Counted from the first letter of the stretch, positions 8,256 through 15,287 are shown. The stretch is DNA of 38,194 nt from Desulfobacteraceae bacterium (GCA_030613055.1 JAUWMR010000039.1:1-38194), one strand, 5' to 3'. Numbers and translations are program-made. The notes: generated from the sequence alone by a model not told the origin.

Positions 8256-8405
8256 GGGTCATGTCTTCATTCTTGGGTTTTAACGTACTGCCTTAGTTTT
8301 TTATCTTTTCATTAAATGATTTATTTTTTTCAATTCCTTTTGAAAAGGGACTACATACCTGGGATAAGATACAGTATCTCCAATCTGTCAAGAAGACCTG
8401 ACCCC
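8256..8405. repeat. Family A inverted-repeat element, copy 3
   Basis: A 150 bp copy with both ends: GGGTCATGTCTTCATTCTTG on the left and CAAGAAGACCTGACCCC on the right. The interior matches the other copies. It is followed by AGTCAACTACGTCCCC at about 8450, which resembles another element end. No gene lies between 7880 and 8473. Confidence 0.8.
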
Positions 8406-8473
8406 GATATTTCTTATTGATATCTCAAACAATCAACATACTTTGACATAGTCAACTACGTCCCCTACTATCC

Positions 8474-8899
8474 CTAATCCTTTATTTTTTCAACATAAAC
8501 TTTCATGAGAATCTTTCCCCATCCACCCCTGTCAAGGCCAACGTCCGTACACTGAACCGTCTGGCTCCTTTCATGATTTGGATCAGATCCAGATATAAGC
8601 CTTTCATATATTGCGGGCAACGCGTTGCTGACCGGACCGAGGGCGAACATACACATGCGTTTAGGGCAATTTTCGGTGACAAGCTGCCCCCCGGCCGTCA
8701 TTATGAACTTGTCTCCCACCTTATGCCCTGCGTGGCAGCCATGGGAATATGTAACCTCGGCTATTACACGGCATTTTACAAAATTGGGGGTCTGGGTGAC
8801 CATTTTTACCTTTTCAGGATCCGACTTGAAGATTTTCATCTCTTCGTCGGTGTACTCCATGTGCCTCTGGAAAAGTTTCCAGATTTCTTCAGTATCCAT
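8474..8899 (-). CDS. TIGR04076-like small protein
   Basis: A 141 aa protein. VKCRVIAEVTYSHGCHAGHK is followed by VGDKFIMTAGG, LCxxA-like CMFALGPVSNALPAIYERL and a late VQCTDVGLDRGGWGKILMKV. This order (Cys, GHKVGD, G, Cys, then C.D) is the pattern of the TIGR04076 family, small cytoplasmic proteins of unknown activity common in anaerobes. The N-terminal 35 residues are an extra helical part. The start is well supported: GGAGG lies 7 bases upstream of ATG. The conserved cysteines suggest a metal or redox role, but that is inference. Confidence 0.7.
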   Translation of the reverse strand: MDTEEIWKLFQRHMEYTDEEMKIFKSDPEKVKMVTQTPNFVKCRVIAEVTYSHGCHAGHKVGDKFIMTAGGQLVTENCPKRMCMFALGPVSNALPAIYERLISGSDPNHERSQTVQCTDVGLDRGGWGKILMKVYVEKIKD

Positions 8900-8916
8900 T
8901 TTATTTCCTCCGATTA

Positions 8917-9099
8917 GGGGGCAAGTCTGCCGTTGACTCTTGGTAGGTTTATCTTCTGTTTTTCCATAAGTATTCGGGCTTCCGTTTTTTAATACAATAT
9001 TTTCAGTCTTTTTTTGCAGATTCGTGACTGATTTAACTTAGCCTGGCACAATAGCCTTAGGTTGGTTTTTTAACAAGAGCCAAGAGTAGACTTGACCCC
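8917..9099. repeat. Family B inverted-repeat element, copy 2
   Basis: About 183 bp, GGGGGCAAGTCTGCCGTTGA to GTAGACTTGACCCC. The interior is nearly identical to copy 1 at 5887-6068. Between its right end and the shared 3' tail of the next gene there are about 60 extra bases (about 9104-9163, with a small hairpin AAGGC...GGCTT) that copy 1 lacks. Confidence 0.8.
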
Positions 9100-9177
9100 A
9101 TTCTTTCGGCCACAAAAGGCTTGGACTGAAGCCGTGGCTTTCTGCGGGAGGGACAAAACTGAATCAATGTTCTTTTG

Positions 9178-9417
9178 TCAAATGTGTAGGTCTGATCGCT
9201 TTGTCTTTTCGGAAATTGATCGAAACCATTTTGGTACTTTACCTTGAATAGTTACGTAGGAAAATAATAGTGAAATAAAAGACCCTGTACTGAGAAAGCC
9301 CCATGATTTTGTTTCAGCGACAAAAAGTTCTATTACCAAAGCAAGTATCATCAATACGCAGCAAATCCCAGCTAATATTCTATATGTGATTTTAACTTTT
9401 TGATCTATTTCATTCAT
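9178..9417 (-). CDS. Small two-TM membrane protein, unknown
   Basis: A 79 aa protein with two hydrophobic segments (about residues 10-30 and 38-57) and a basic C-terminal tail. No family was recognised. LLFSYVTIQGKVPKWFRSIS resembles the tail of the 121 aa membrane protein at 6110-6475, and the DNA at both 3' ends (about 9163-9213 against 6073-6123) is clearly related, so the two genes share a common 3' part joined to different fronts or are diverged paralogues. GTTAGCA, an attC R'-like word, lies about 11 bases before the start. Confidence 0.5.
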   Translation of the reverse strand: MNEIDQKVKITYRILAGICCVLMILALVIELFVAETKSWGFLSTGSFISLLFSYVTIQGKVPKWFRSISEKTKRSDLHI

Positions 9418-9427
9418 GACTTGTGGA

Positions 9428-9484
9428 TGCTAACGCTGGCAGTGAGAGGCCAGGCGGGTAAAAAGTAAAAAGCGTGGGGTAGCA
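9428..9484 (-). other. Weak attC-like site upstream of the 9178 gene
   Basis: On the minus strand TGCTACC (R''-like, one mismatch) is separated by 43 bases from GTTAGCA (R'-like, with the GTT triplet). The inner stems are poor. It is listed because the right box lies immediately before a start codon, as cassette junctions do, and because the next genes have similar sites. On its own it would not be convincing. Confidence 0.22.
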
Positions 9485-9524
9485 GATACAGACCTTGACT
9501 GAGATGCATTCAAAAATCCGCAAT

Positions 9525-9914
9525 CTATACCCACTCCTCCTCTACTGCCTTGTTATAACCTGTTAATGATTTAAATAGCTCCTGTTCCTTCTTATGTGCC
9601 CTTCTGAATGATATGACCCTGACGGTTTCTTCTTCCCTCATAGTAGTTACGATAAAAACGATATTACCGCTATCATCAACACCGATGTGTTGATGTCTGA
9701 TTTCGTCATTTTTTTCTATCGGATCACTGGTGATAAATGGCGTCGACGAAATAGGTAAGATCCACCGCTCCAGAAGATCAACTGCACTTTCAAGGGAATA
9801 GCCATGCTTCTTTCTGTTGTAATCTTCCTTGCCCGGATCGTAATCCATTTTCGTTCCGCCGAAAACTACTCGAAAATCCGTGTCTTTTATTCCCATCTTT
9901 TTTGGAATATCCAT
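9525..9914 (-). CDS. BrnT-like (DUF497) toxin, no antitoxin beside it
   Basis: A 129 aa protein. From residue 24 it reads as BrnT: MDYDPGKEDYNRKKHGYSLE, then HIGVDDSGNIVFIVTTMREE and VRVISFRRAHKKEQELF. BrnT is a RelE-fold ribonuclease toxin normally made with the BrnA antitoxin from the gene just downstream. Downstream here is a membrane protein gene, so it is orphaned or has another partner. The natural start is probably Met24 (9845), since BrnT proteins begin with the F.WDP.K segment; the first 23 residues have no counterpart in the family. The end is intact. Confidence 0.72.
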   Translation of the reverse strand: MDIPKKMGIKDTDFRVVFGGTKMDYDPGKEDYNRKKHGYSLESAVDLLERWILPISSTPFITSDPIEKNDEIRHQHIGVDDSGNIVFIVTTMREEETVRVISFRRAHKKEQELFKSLTGYNKAVEEEWV

Positions 9915-9941
9915 TTTAATTTCCGTGGTTAGAAAAACAAC

Positions 9942-10206
9942 GGGGTCAGGTCTTCATTCTTGACTTTTAACGTACTGCCTTAGTTTTTTAGCTTTTCATT
10001 AAATGATTTATCTTTTTCGATTCCTTTAGAAAAGGACCTATATGACTGGGATAAGATACAGTATCTCCAATCTGTCAAGAATGAAGACGTGACCCAGTAT
10101 TTAATTTTACCATTTGTCGTTTCAGTTGTTTCCTCTTTGTTCCTGGCCAAGTGACATGGCGATTATTTGACGAGAGTTAACAAGAGCCAAGAGTAGACTT
10201 GACCCC
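9942..10206. repeat. Composite repeat: family A copy 4 joined to a family B right end
   Basis: 9942-10095 is a complete family A element (GGGGTCAGGTCTTCATTCTT to AAGAATGAAGACGTGACCC). The rest repeats the link and family B end seen at 8078-8191, finishing GTAGACTTGACCCC. It fills most of the 319 bp gap between the BrnT-like and ATPase genes. The last 27 bases before the ATPase stop codon contain no recognised feature. Confidence 0.8.
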
Positions 10207-10233
10207 ATTCATTAACGGTTCGTATCAAGGCTG

Positions 10234-11916
10234 TTATCCCTCCTCTTTCCGGCCCTCATCGAACACCATCACCAACTGCCTTTCGTCCCCCTGTTTTGTT
10301 TTCTTACTGCGATTGGAACTCTCCAGGCGGGCATCCTCGGCCATTTCTGTCTCTGTGCTCCCTGGAGAATATATCAAAGATATCTTCCTGAGTGTCTCTA
10401 CTGAGTGTTGCTTCCAGAATTCGACGATCTGGAGCTTTCTCCGTTTCCGGGCTCCCGCGTATTGACTAAGGTCAAGCATGTAAGCTTCGTAAATCCTACC
10501 TTGACGTTTGCTAACGGTCACACGGGAGCGAACCAAGTGAACAAGCTTGAGATCAACGAGTTCGTGGACGAGCTCGACTTCTTTTCCCTTTTCCTCTTGG
10601 TCGAGCAGGAAGCAGTTGCAGTTGGCTCGGTATAAACAGAAGTGCTGTAGCTTCTGAAACTCCATGTCCAAAGGTCCAGCTTCGCTGTCGAGTGTGTCCC
10701 GTTTGAATTCCTCACGTTTAGACGTGTCATGCTCCCCCGCTGCCATGTTAACGTCTTCAACGCCTATCTTCTCGCCTCGGTGTCCCCCGCCCCGTTCTCT
10801 TGCAACCGTAACAGATTTCCTGAATATTGAGAGGAAGTCACGGGCTACTCCGCCGCTAGCCAAGACAAGTCGATCTATCGCCCCGCCAGTGAGATAATTC
10901 GACACGGAGGATAGAGAAACGGTATCGAAGAAGCTTCGTAGTATTTTAACCAAGAAGGCTTTGGCAAGGCCATACTTTTCCAAAGTAAGATCCAAATCGA
11001 TCTGGTCTGCATCGTCGTCGATCTTCATGCCACACGGAGGGTCACCATGGACGTACCAATTCGTTCGATGGCGAATTGTGCCTACCTTAAGCCACAGCCC
11101 GTTCCCCTTTGCAGTTCGGTGGAAGTAGTCTATGACTTTTGCCTGATCGTCGCGGCGGATCTGGTATAGATCGTCGAGAAACAGGAACCCGTCCCCGTTT
11201 GAGATCTTCCTCAACCGACGGAATAGATCCTGGTATTCCATGATGTGTCGAAGGAGAAAATCAATCTTGGACTTGCTGAACCGTTCCTCGACCTCAGACG
11301 TCCGCTTGACATCGACGTAGGTGGAGGCCTTTCCTTTTGCTCCCCCCACTGGACTGCTCATGCCAGCCTCTAGTTCTGACGCTACCCCCTCAGTACCCTC
11401 ATGCCCGGCAACAATTCTCAGGTCGGACTGCTCAGGAGCGTAAAGTTCCTTCTCCAGGGCCTTAATCTTATTGTCGAGCTCTTTCGCAAGATCGGCCGTG
11501 TCTTTGCGGTTGTAAGAAGGTCGACCCGGTATAGTTCCAAACAGGCGCTTCCAGAAAGAGGTCTTTGTCGCCGGGTACACCGCCGCTGTCTCAAGCCACC
11601 TCTTGAACTCCTTGAAACTGGCAATTAGTACGCTCAAAAGGACATCCGGATAACTGTGCCCCTTGAAGGTCTCTAAATCCACATATGCGATGGGACGCCG
11701 GTCGAGAGTCAATTCGGCCCCAGCCTTGTGTAGGAGACTGGTCTTGCCTGAACCTCGACGCCCAAAGACAATGTGATGGCGACGGCTCGTGGCAGTCCGT
11801 AATGTCCCCGCGGCAGGTTCAATGAAGTGCCTTACGCTTGCCTCTGTTGAACGGGCGGCTTCTCCGACAAGCGTAAGCAATTCATCAACTTCGGAAGTAT
11901 TAAGGATTCCAGCCAT
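10234..11916 (-). CDS. AAA/STAND-like P-loop ATPase, unknown role
   Basis: A 560 aa protein. The Walker A motif GRRGSGKTSLL is at residues 52-62 and Walker B FLFLDD at 244-249; ASGGVARDFLSIFRKS at about 354 looks like a sensor-2/arginine segment of the Orc/STAND type. A long charged insert (about 130-215) separates Walker A from the rest, and the C-terminal 170 residues are winged-helix-like (LVHELVDLKLVHLVRSRVTV) with a charged tail. It is probably a nucleotide-driven switch binding DNA or protein. GAGGTG lies 10 bases before the ATG; the same GAGGTGC ribosome site precedes the next gene upstream. Base composition is richer in GC than the 14.4-18 kb genes, suggesting a separate origin. Its likely partner is the Nudix-like gene at 12158-13510. 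A defence function is only a guess. Confidence 0.75.
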   Translation of the reverse strand: MAGILNTSEVDELLTLVGEAARSTEASVRHFIEPAAGTLRTATSRRHHIVFGRRGSGKTSLLHKAGAELTLDRRPIAYVDLETFKGHSYPDVLLSVLIASFKEFKRWLETAAVYPATKTSFWKRLFGTIPGRPSYNRKDTADLAKELDNKIKALEKELYAPEQSDLRIVAGHEGTEGVASELEAGMSSPVGGAKGKASTYVDVKRTSEVEERFSKSKIDFLLRHIMEYQDLFRRLRKISNGDGFLFLDDLYQIRRDDQAKVIDYFHRTAKGNGLWLKVGTIRHRTNWYVHGDPPCGMKIDDDADQIDLDLTLEKYGLAKAFLVKILRSFFDTVSLSSVSNYLTGGAIDRLVLASGGVARDFLSIFRKSVTVARERGGGHRGEKIGVEDVNMAAGEHDTSKREEFKRDTLDSEAGPLDMEFQKLQHFCLYRANCNCFLLDQEEKGKEVELVHELVDLKLVHLVRSRVTVSKRQGRIYEAYMLDLSQYAGARKRRKLQIVEFWKQHSVETLRKISLIYSPGSTETEMAEDARLESSNRSKKTKQGDERQLVMVFDEGRKEEG

Positions 11917-12000
11917 TCTTTATGCACCTCATTCCTTAAAGTATTGGCGTGCTGCCATGTGTCTCCACCGTTATAAAAAGGACACCCAAATTCTCCGTAT

Positions 12001-12131
12001 GTCGAACCATCGCCATAAGCGGCGGGCGGGGTGGCTCGACAGGTTGGTGGCTAAAATGTTTACTGATGCCCCCCCAAAGGTTTGTCGAAGCCGCAGTATG
12101 TGGCCCGTCCGACTTCATGGCGTTGTTCGAC
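12001..12131 (-). other. Long attC-like palindromic site between ATPase and Nudix-like genes
   Basis: An imperfect inverted repeat of about 30 bp spans 131 bp. On the minus strand one end reads GTCGAACAACGCCATGAAG and the other end CTTATGGCGATGGTTCGAC, so GTCGAAC/GTTCGAC and CGCCAT/ATGGCG pair, with unpaired extra bases on one side. The length, paired 7 bp outer boxes, an inner pair of boxes and a variable middle are the plan of an integron attC site. The core keeps GTT, but the box is GTTCGAC rather than GTTRRRY. No other feature is seen in the 11917-12157 gap. Confidence 0.42.
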
Positions 12132-12157
12132 CTCCATATCCGCCAGCACCTTTTTCA

Positions 12158-13510
12158 TTACGTGCAACTTTCTGCCAATACTGTTGAATCGCACTGACTG
12201 AAGCATAAGTTGAGTAACTTCACTGTAGCGGGGGTAAACAGACGTGAAGGGTTACCAGTCCATGGACGGTCCCGTTCGTCCAAGAAATTCGGCCCAAACT
12301 TATCATACCAATCAAGATACCGGCGGAGCTCCGTACCTACCGGATCCTTCTCCCCCCGAATTACCGCAAGCCTTTGCAGGATGTCCCACTCGAAGATGCG
12401 AATATCTTCTTGTGGGATAGGTTGTATTACCCTAACAGATGGTTGAGGCCCAAGTGTATACGTTGAATCGGCCTTCTCTAACCCGAAAACAGATTGCAAA
12501 TAGGACACTGAAATCAACCCCACCGGCATTCGGGTCAGCTCTTTGGGTCTAAACTCGAGAATTTCACCATCAAGTAGATAGTTATCGTCATCGAACTCAT
12601 ATGTGATGACCTTTACTACTTCGATGCCCAACTCCAAGAGGTTAAGGCAGACTATTACGTCCGTTACGCCAGTCTTAGCACCTCTGTCTGATTCAATCTG
12701 CAAGGCCATTTGCGTAGTTGCAGCGTGAGCTCTAATTTTTGAATCTTCATTGGGTATTATCCGCAAGTGATCGTATTTCTCCCGAAGCTTAATATGGGTA
12801 CTCGCGAATTGCAGCTTCTTCTGCTCTGAATCAGAACCTTGCCAAAACGGTAACACGAATAGCTTCGATTCGTTACGGCCGGATGTAGGAGACCTGGATA
12901 ACACGAGAGTCTCCTCGAGGAATTCGCGCGCTATAAACTGCCATGGGTTGTTTAATTCCTCTTCAAGGTTGCTAATCACCACTCCCCTTTCATCAAAGTA
13001 TCTTTCCGATGACCCCAAGGAGACGTTCCACCCGTACGGACGGATGTCACGAAAGAACAAAGGAACCCATTTCCTTGACTGGTAAGTGACTATAGAGAGG
13101 ACCCCGCCTGATGCCCAGCGAATAGGCAAGTCATTGAGGTCGACATTTTTCGGGCCCTTTCGCGTTGGATCCATGAGAAACTGATGGTATTCATCATCTC
13201 TTTTTCCCAAAGACTTCTGACGAGGTGTTACAAACTCCTCGCAGAGAGCCTTTTTACCGTCTGTAGAGATGACTACATTGGTTACGTTCCTTCTGTCGAT
13301 ACGGACAACCGTCGAGTCGTCCTTTTCTATGACGATATCCCGTGTAAGTAACTCTGCAGCAAATACTTCATTCTTGAGCCGAGTCTTCTTGCTGAGCGCC
13401 CTGCGCAGAACAACACCATGGGTTGCTCTCTGCCGGCGTGACTGCACTATGCCTTTGAAGATCGGGGAAAGGACCTCGACCAAATCCCTTATCTCCTTAA
13501 CAATTCCCAT
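12158..13510 (-). CDS. Nudix-like domain protein, partner candidate of the ATPase
   Basis: A 450 aa protein, no named family recognised. SGGVLSIVTYQ then VPLFFRD (residues 134-155), YGWNVSLGSSE (159-169) and AREFLEETLVL (194-204) follow the course of a Nudix hydrolase: strand, glycine, then REUxEExGU with R195, E196, E199, E200. The final glycine is leucine and about 20 extra residues separate the first glycine from the box, so it may bind rather than cut nucleotides. The N-terminal 130 and C-terminal 200 residues are unassigned (DDDNYLLDGEILEF and WDILQRLAV near the end). GAGGTG lies 6 bases before the ATG, a good start. It lies 241 bp upstream of the ATPase gene, with the attC-like palindrome between them. 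Confidence 0.55.
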   Translation of the reverse strand: MGIVKEIRDLVEVLSPIFKGIVQSRRQRATHGVVLRRALSKKTRLKNEVFAAELLTRDIVIEKDDSTVVRIDRRNVTNVVISTDGKKALCEEFVTPRQKSLGKRDDEYHQFLMDPTRKGPKNVDLNDLPIRWASGGVLSIVTYQSRKWVPLFFRDIRPYGWNVSLGSSERYFDERGVVISNLEEELNNPWQFIAREFLEETLVLSRSPTSGRNESKLFVLPFWQGSDSEQKKLQFASTHIKLREKYDHLRIIPNEDSKIRAHAATTQMALQIESDRGAKTGVTDVIVCLNLLELGIEVVKVITYEFDDDNYLLDGEILEFRPKELTRMPVGLISVSYLQSVFGLEKADSTYTLGPQPSVRVIQPIPQEDIRIFEWDILQRLAVIRGEKDPVGTELRRYLDWYDKFGPNFLDERDRPWTGNPSRLFTPATVKLLNLCFSQCDSTVLAESCT

Positions 13511-13543
13511 ATCAGCACCTCGAAATCTTCTTTGATAACGAAC

Positions 13544-13642
13544 GGGCCTGGTGAGGAGCTCGTTTCCGGGGCCAGGGCCTTATGCCCGGGATACGGAAAC
13601 GTGTCTGGCTCCAATCGGATGGATGCACCGCGCTTCTTCCCG
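13544..13642. repeat. Family E repeat, copy 2
   Basis: GGGCCTGGTGAGGAGCTCGT is followed by TTCCGGGGCC and, 45 bases on, AACGTGTCTGGCTCCAATCG. Both blocks recur in the same order at 17985-18123, and the first recurs at 15218-15252. All three copies lie within about 50 bases upstream of a minus-strand start codon. The rest of the gap to 13775 holds only a perfect CCCATTAATGGG palindrome near 13742-13753. Confidence 0.6.
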
Positions 13643-13775
13643 TCGCCTGAATTTACTGGTTAAGTGATTTTCATCTCTATCATTTTGAAGTGTTTCTTAG
13701 CGCTTAATATTTTCCAGAAATTTCGCCGATCCGTCGACTCGCCCATTAATGGGAGCCCTTTTTTCTTTTAAGGTC

Positions 13776-14405
13776 TCATTTAGCCACGAAAAACTCAGTT
13801 GGGTAAAGCCGACGGACGAAGGCTTCGCCGTCTTTCGAGAACGGCGTGTACCAACCGAATTCACCGTTCGATAACTTCAGTACGCGTTGGGCTTCGAATA
13901 GAAGTCGATGGGTGACGCCAGTTTTGCGGAATTGCTCTCGAACCCAGACAAAGCCGATACTCCACATGGGGCTTCGCTTGGGCATCTCCTCGCACTTTGG
14001 TGTATCGGTGCCCCGCCAAATGCAGCGCCATACCGTAGAACGTCTTTCGAAGATCAGCAAACCAATGCCGCGATTAGCACGGGCATAGATAAATAACTGG
14101 ATCTGACGTTCGTCGGGCGGGTCGCACGAATGATAGATGCCACCGTCGTAGTGCATATCACGATTTGCGCAAATAGATAAGTCATGCGCAATCTTTCTCA
14201 GCGCCTCGGGCGACGAGTCAGTGACGATAATGACTTGATCTTCGCCTTCGCGCCAGACGATATGAGTGTCCTCTACGAGTTGGGTACTCGGACCGTTCAC
14301 AATGAGATCGCAGTATACCTTGTGTTCGCTTTCGTCTTCGGGTAGACCGGGGACGTAACACATTCCGCACTTTGGGCACTGCATAGGGAGCTCCTTGAGA
14401 CCCAT
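13776..14405 (-). CDS. Eco1/ESCO-like acetyltransferase with N-terminal zinc finger
   Basis: A 209 aa protein with the whole layout of the eukaryotic cohesin acetyltransferase Eco1/ESCO in miniature. Residues 9-32, CPKCGMCYVPGLPEDESEHK and the next four residues, are the ESCO-type zinc finger (CxxCGM.Y....EDE..H...); ligands would be C10, C13, H28 and C32, with Cys where ESCO has His. A middle strand-helix (VIIVTDSSPEALRKIAHDL) and LFIYARANRGIGLLIFERR follow. A GNAT core comes next: IGFVWVREQFRKTGVTHRLL, with the acetyl-CoA loop RKTGVT, and the ESCO-like end FSKDGEAFVRRLYPTEFFV. It should transfer acetyl to lysine; the target is unknown. Met8 is a possible second start. An attC-like site overlaps its 5' end. 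The call rests on motif order by eye. Confidence 0.72.
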   Translation of the reverse strand: MGLKELPMQCPKCGMCYVPGLPEDESEHKVYCDLIVNGPSTQLVEDTHIVWREGEDQVIIVTDSSPEALRKIAHDLSICANRDMHYDGGIYHSCDPPDERQIQLFIYARANRGIGLLIFERRSTVWRCIWRGTDTPKCEEMPKRSPMWSIGFVWVREQFRKTGVTHRLLFEAQRVLKLSNGEFGWYTPFSKDGEAFVRRLYPTEFFVAK

Positions 14406-14459
14406 CGGGCTGGCTCACCGGCGGCCTTTAGGCCGACTAGGTGCAGACGTTTGTTAGAG
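14400..14459 (-). other. attC-like site upstream of the ESCO-like gene
   Basis: On the minus strand CTCTAAC, then AAACGTCTGCACCTAGTCGG, a CCTAAAGG loop region, CCGCCGGTGAGCCAGCC and GATGGGT. The inner stem CACC-GTCGGCC/GGCCGCC-GGTG has two unpaired bases on one arm, as attC sites do. It is 60 bp, the same length as 18148-18207 and with the same outer box (GATGGGT). It joins the stop codon of one gene to the ATG of the next, which is where a cassette junction would be. R' has GAT instead of GTT. Confidence 0.42.
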
Positions 14460-14461
14460 CT

Positions 14462-15196
14462 TTAGTCCGATGGTAACAATTCTTCGATACTGTCATACAG
14501 ATCAATTAATATTGGGCTACTGATTAGCAAATAGCCGATTAAGGCGGCATCTTGCTCCCGGATTGCTTTGTTATGCATGAATAAGAATTCCTCTTCTTCC
14601 TTGTTTAACGTGAATGCAAGTGTATTGGAGTGGAAATTAGGATGAGAAAATTCGCATAAAAATTTGTACGAATCCATCAATATGGCATGATCTTTTGACG
14701 AACCTTGCATAATTTGCTTGCTCACAGATTTGTCAGCATATTCAAGCATATTTAATATCTGCTTTGCCTCGAGTCCCAATTGACTTGCCTTCTCTATTAT
14801 CTTCTCATCTCTAGTGCCCATGAGCTGAGTCATAATATTTCGGTCAACTGTCACGGGATTAAGGCTGCCTTGCTGCAATGAGTACAATCGGTTGTGCAGA
14901 TATCCAATTGCTGCGGTTGTTTCAAAGTGCCCCCTTATGGAGAGGGCCATTGAGTACCCGTTGTCATTAATAAGAGCGTCAAAAGCTCCTTCAAACAACT
15001 TGACAGCCCTATGCAGAAGTGACTGCCGAAGAACCAATGCGTATTGCGTTATTCTTCGTGCTTCACCCCATTCACCCTTTGCATGGGCTTTGATTGTGTC
15101 TTCTATTCTGCTGATAAGGTCTCCATAAGCTTCTTCATATTCAGCCGGAGCTATCCCCCTTTTTTCCAACTTGGCTTTTATGTCTCCAAAGTTCAT
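14462..15196 (-). CDS. DUF5677-like helical protein
   Basis: A 244 aa protein, almost wholly helical, cytoplasmic, with no signal peptide. SMALSIRGHFETTAAIGYLH (about 80-99) and YKFLCEFSHPNFHSNTLAF (about 171-189) resemble the conserved R..FE and Y..LC.fsH blocks of DUF5677-type proteins. The function of that family is not established; the R...H arrangement recalls HEPN-fold proteins, but no classic R-x4-6-H motif is seen. The 220 aa protein at 16632-17294 appears to be a distant relative. Base composition is lower in GC than the ATPase and Nudix-like genes. An attC-like site lies 14 bases before the start. Start ATG at 15196 has no strong ribosome site. Confidence 0.45.
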   Translation of the reverse strand: MNFGDIKAKLEKRGIAPAEYEEAYGDLISRIEDTIKAHAKGEWGEARRITQYALVLRQSLLHRAVKLFEGAFDALINDNGYSMALSIRGHFETTAAIGYLHNRLYSLQQGSLNPVTVDRNIMTQLMGTRDEKIIEKASQLGLEAKQILNMLEYADKSVSKQIMQGSSKDHAILMDSYKFLCEFSHPNFHSNTLAFTLNKEEEEFLFMHNKAIREQDAALIGYLLISSPILIDLYDSIEELLPSD

Positions 15197-15210
15197 ATGG
15201 CTTTATTCTG

Positions 15211-15277
15211 CTCTAACGGGACGGGTGAGGAGCTCGTTTCCGGGGCCCTGGCTGTCCACTGAACTGATAGGTTAGGG
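15211..15277 (-). other. attC-like site with family E repeat copy 3, upstream of the 14462 gene
   Basis: On the minus strand CCCTAAC (R''-like) and GTTAGAG (R'-like, GTT kept) are 67 bp apart. The R' box is 14 bases before an ATG. Between them lies ACGAGCTCCTCACCCG, the family E block also found at 13544 and 17985 (reverse complement at 15218-15252). The outer boxes pair, but the inner stems are weak. It fills the gap between two genes almost exactly, as a cassette junction would. Confidence 0.38.
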
Positions 15278-15287
15278 GCCATATTTT

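Noticed and set aside
8573-8936. Two plus-strand frames over 100 codons opposite the TIGR04076-like gene
   Set aside because: They lie antisense to a gene with a strong ribosome site and family motifs; their own translations show none.
4142-10206. Repeated blocks of about 70-150 bp considered as a CRISPR array
   Set aside because: Copies are far apart, are inverted-repeat ended, have genes between them and no regular spacers or cas genes.
11789-12197. 132 and 82 codon plus-strand frames near the ATPase start
   Set aside because: They overlap the ATPase 5' end and the attC-like palindrome; composition is not that of a protein.
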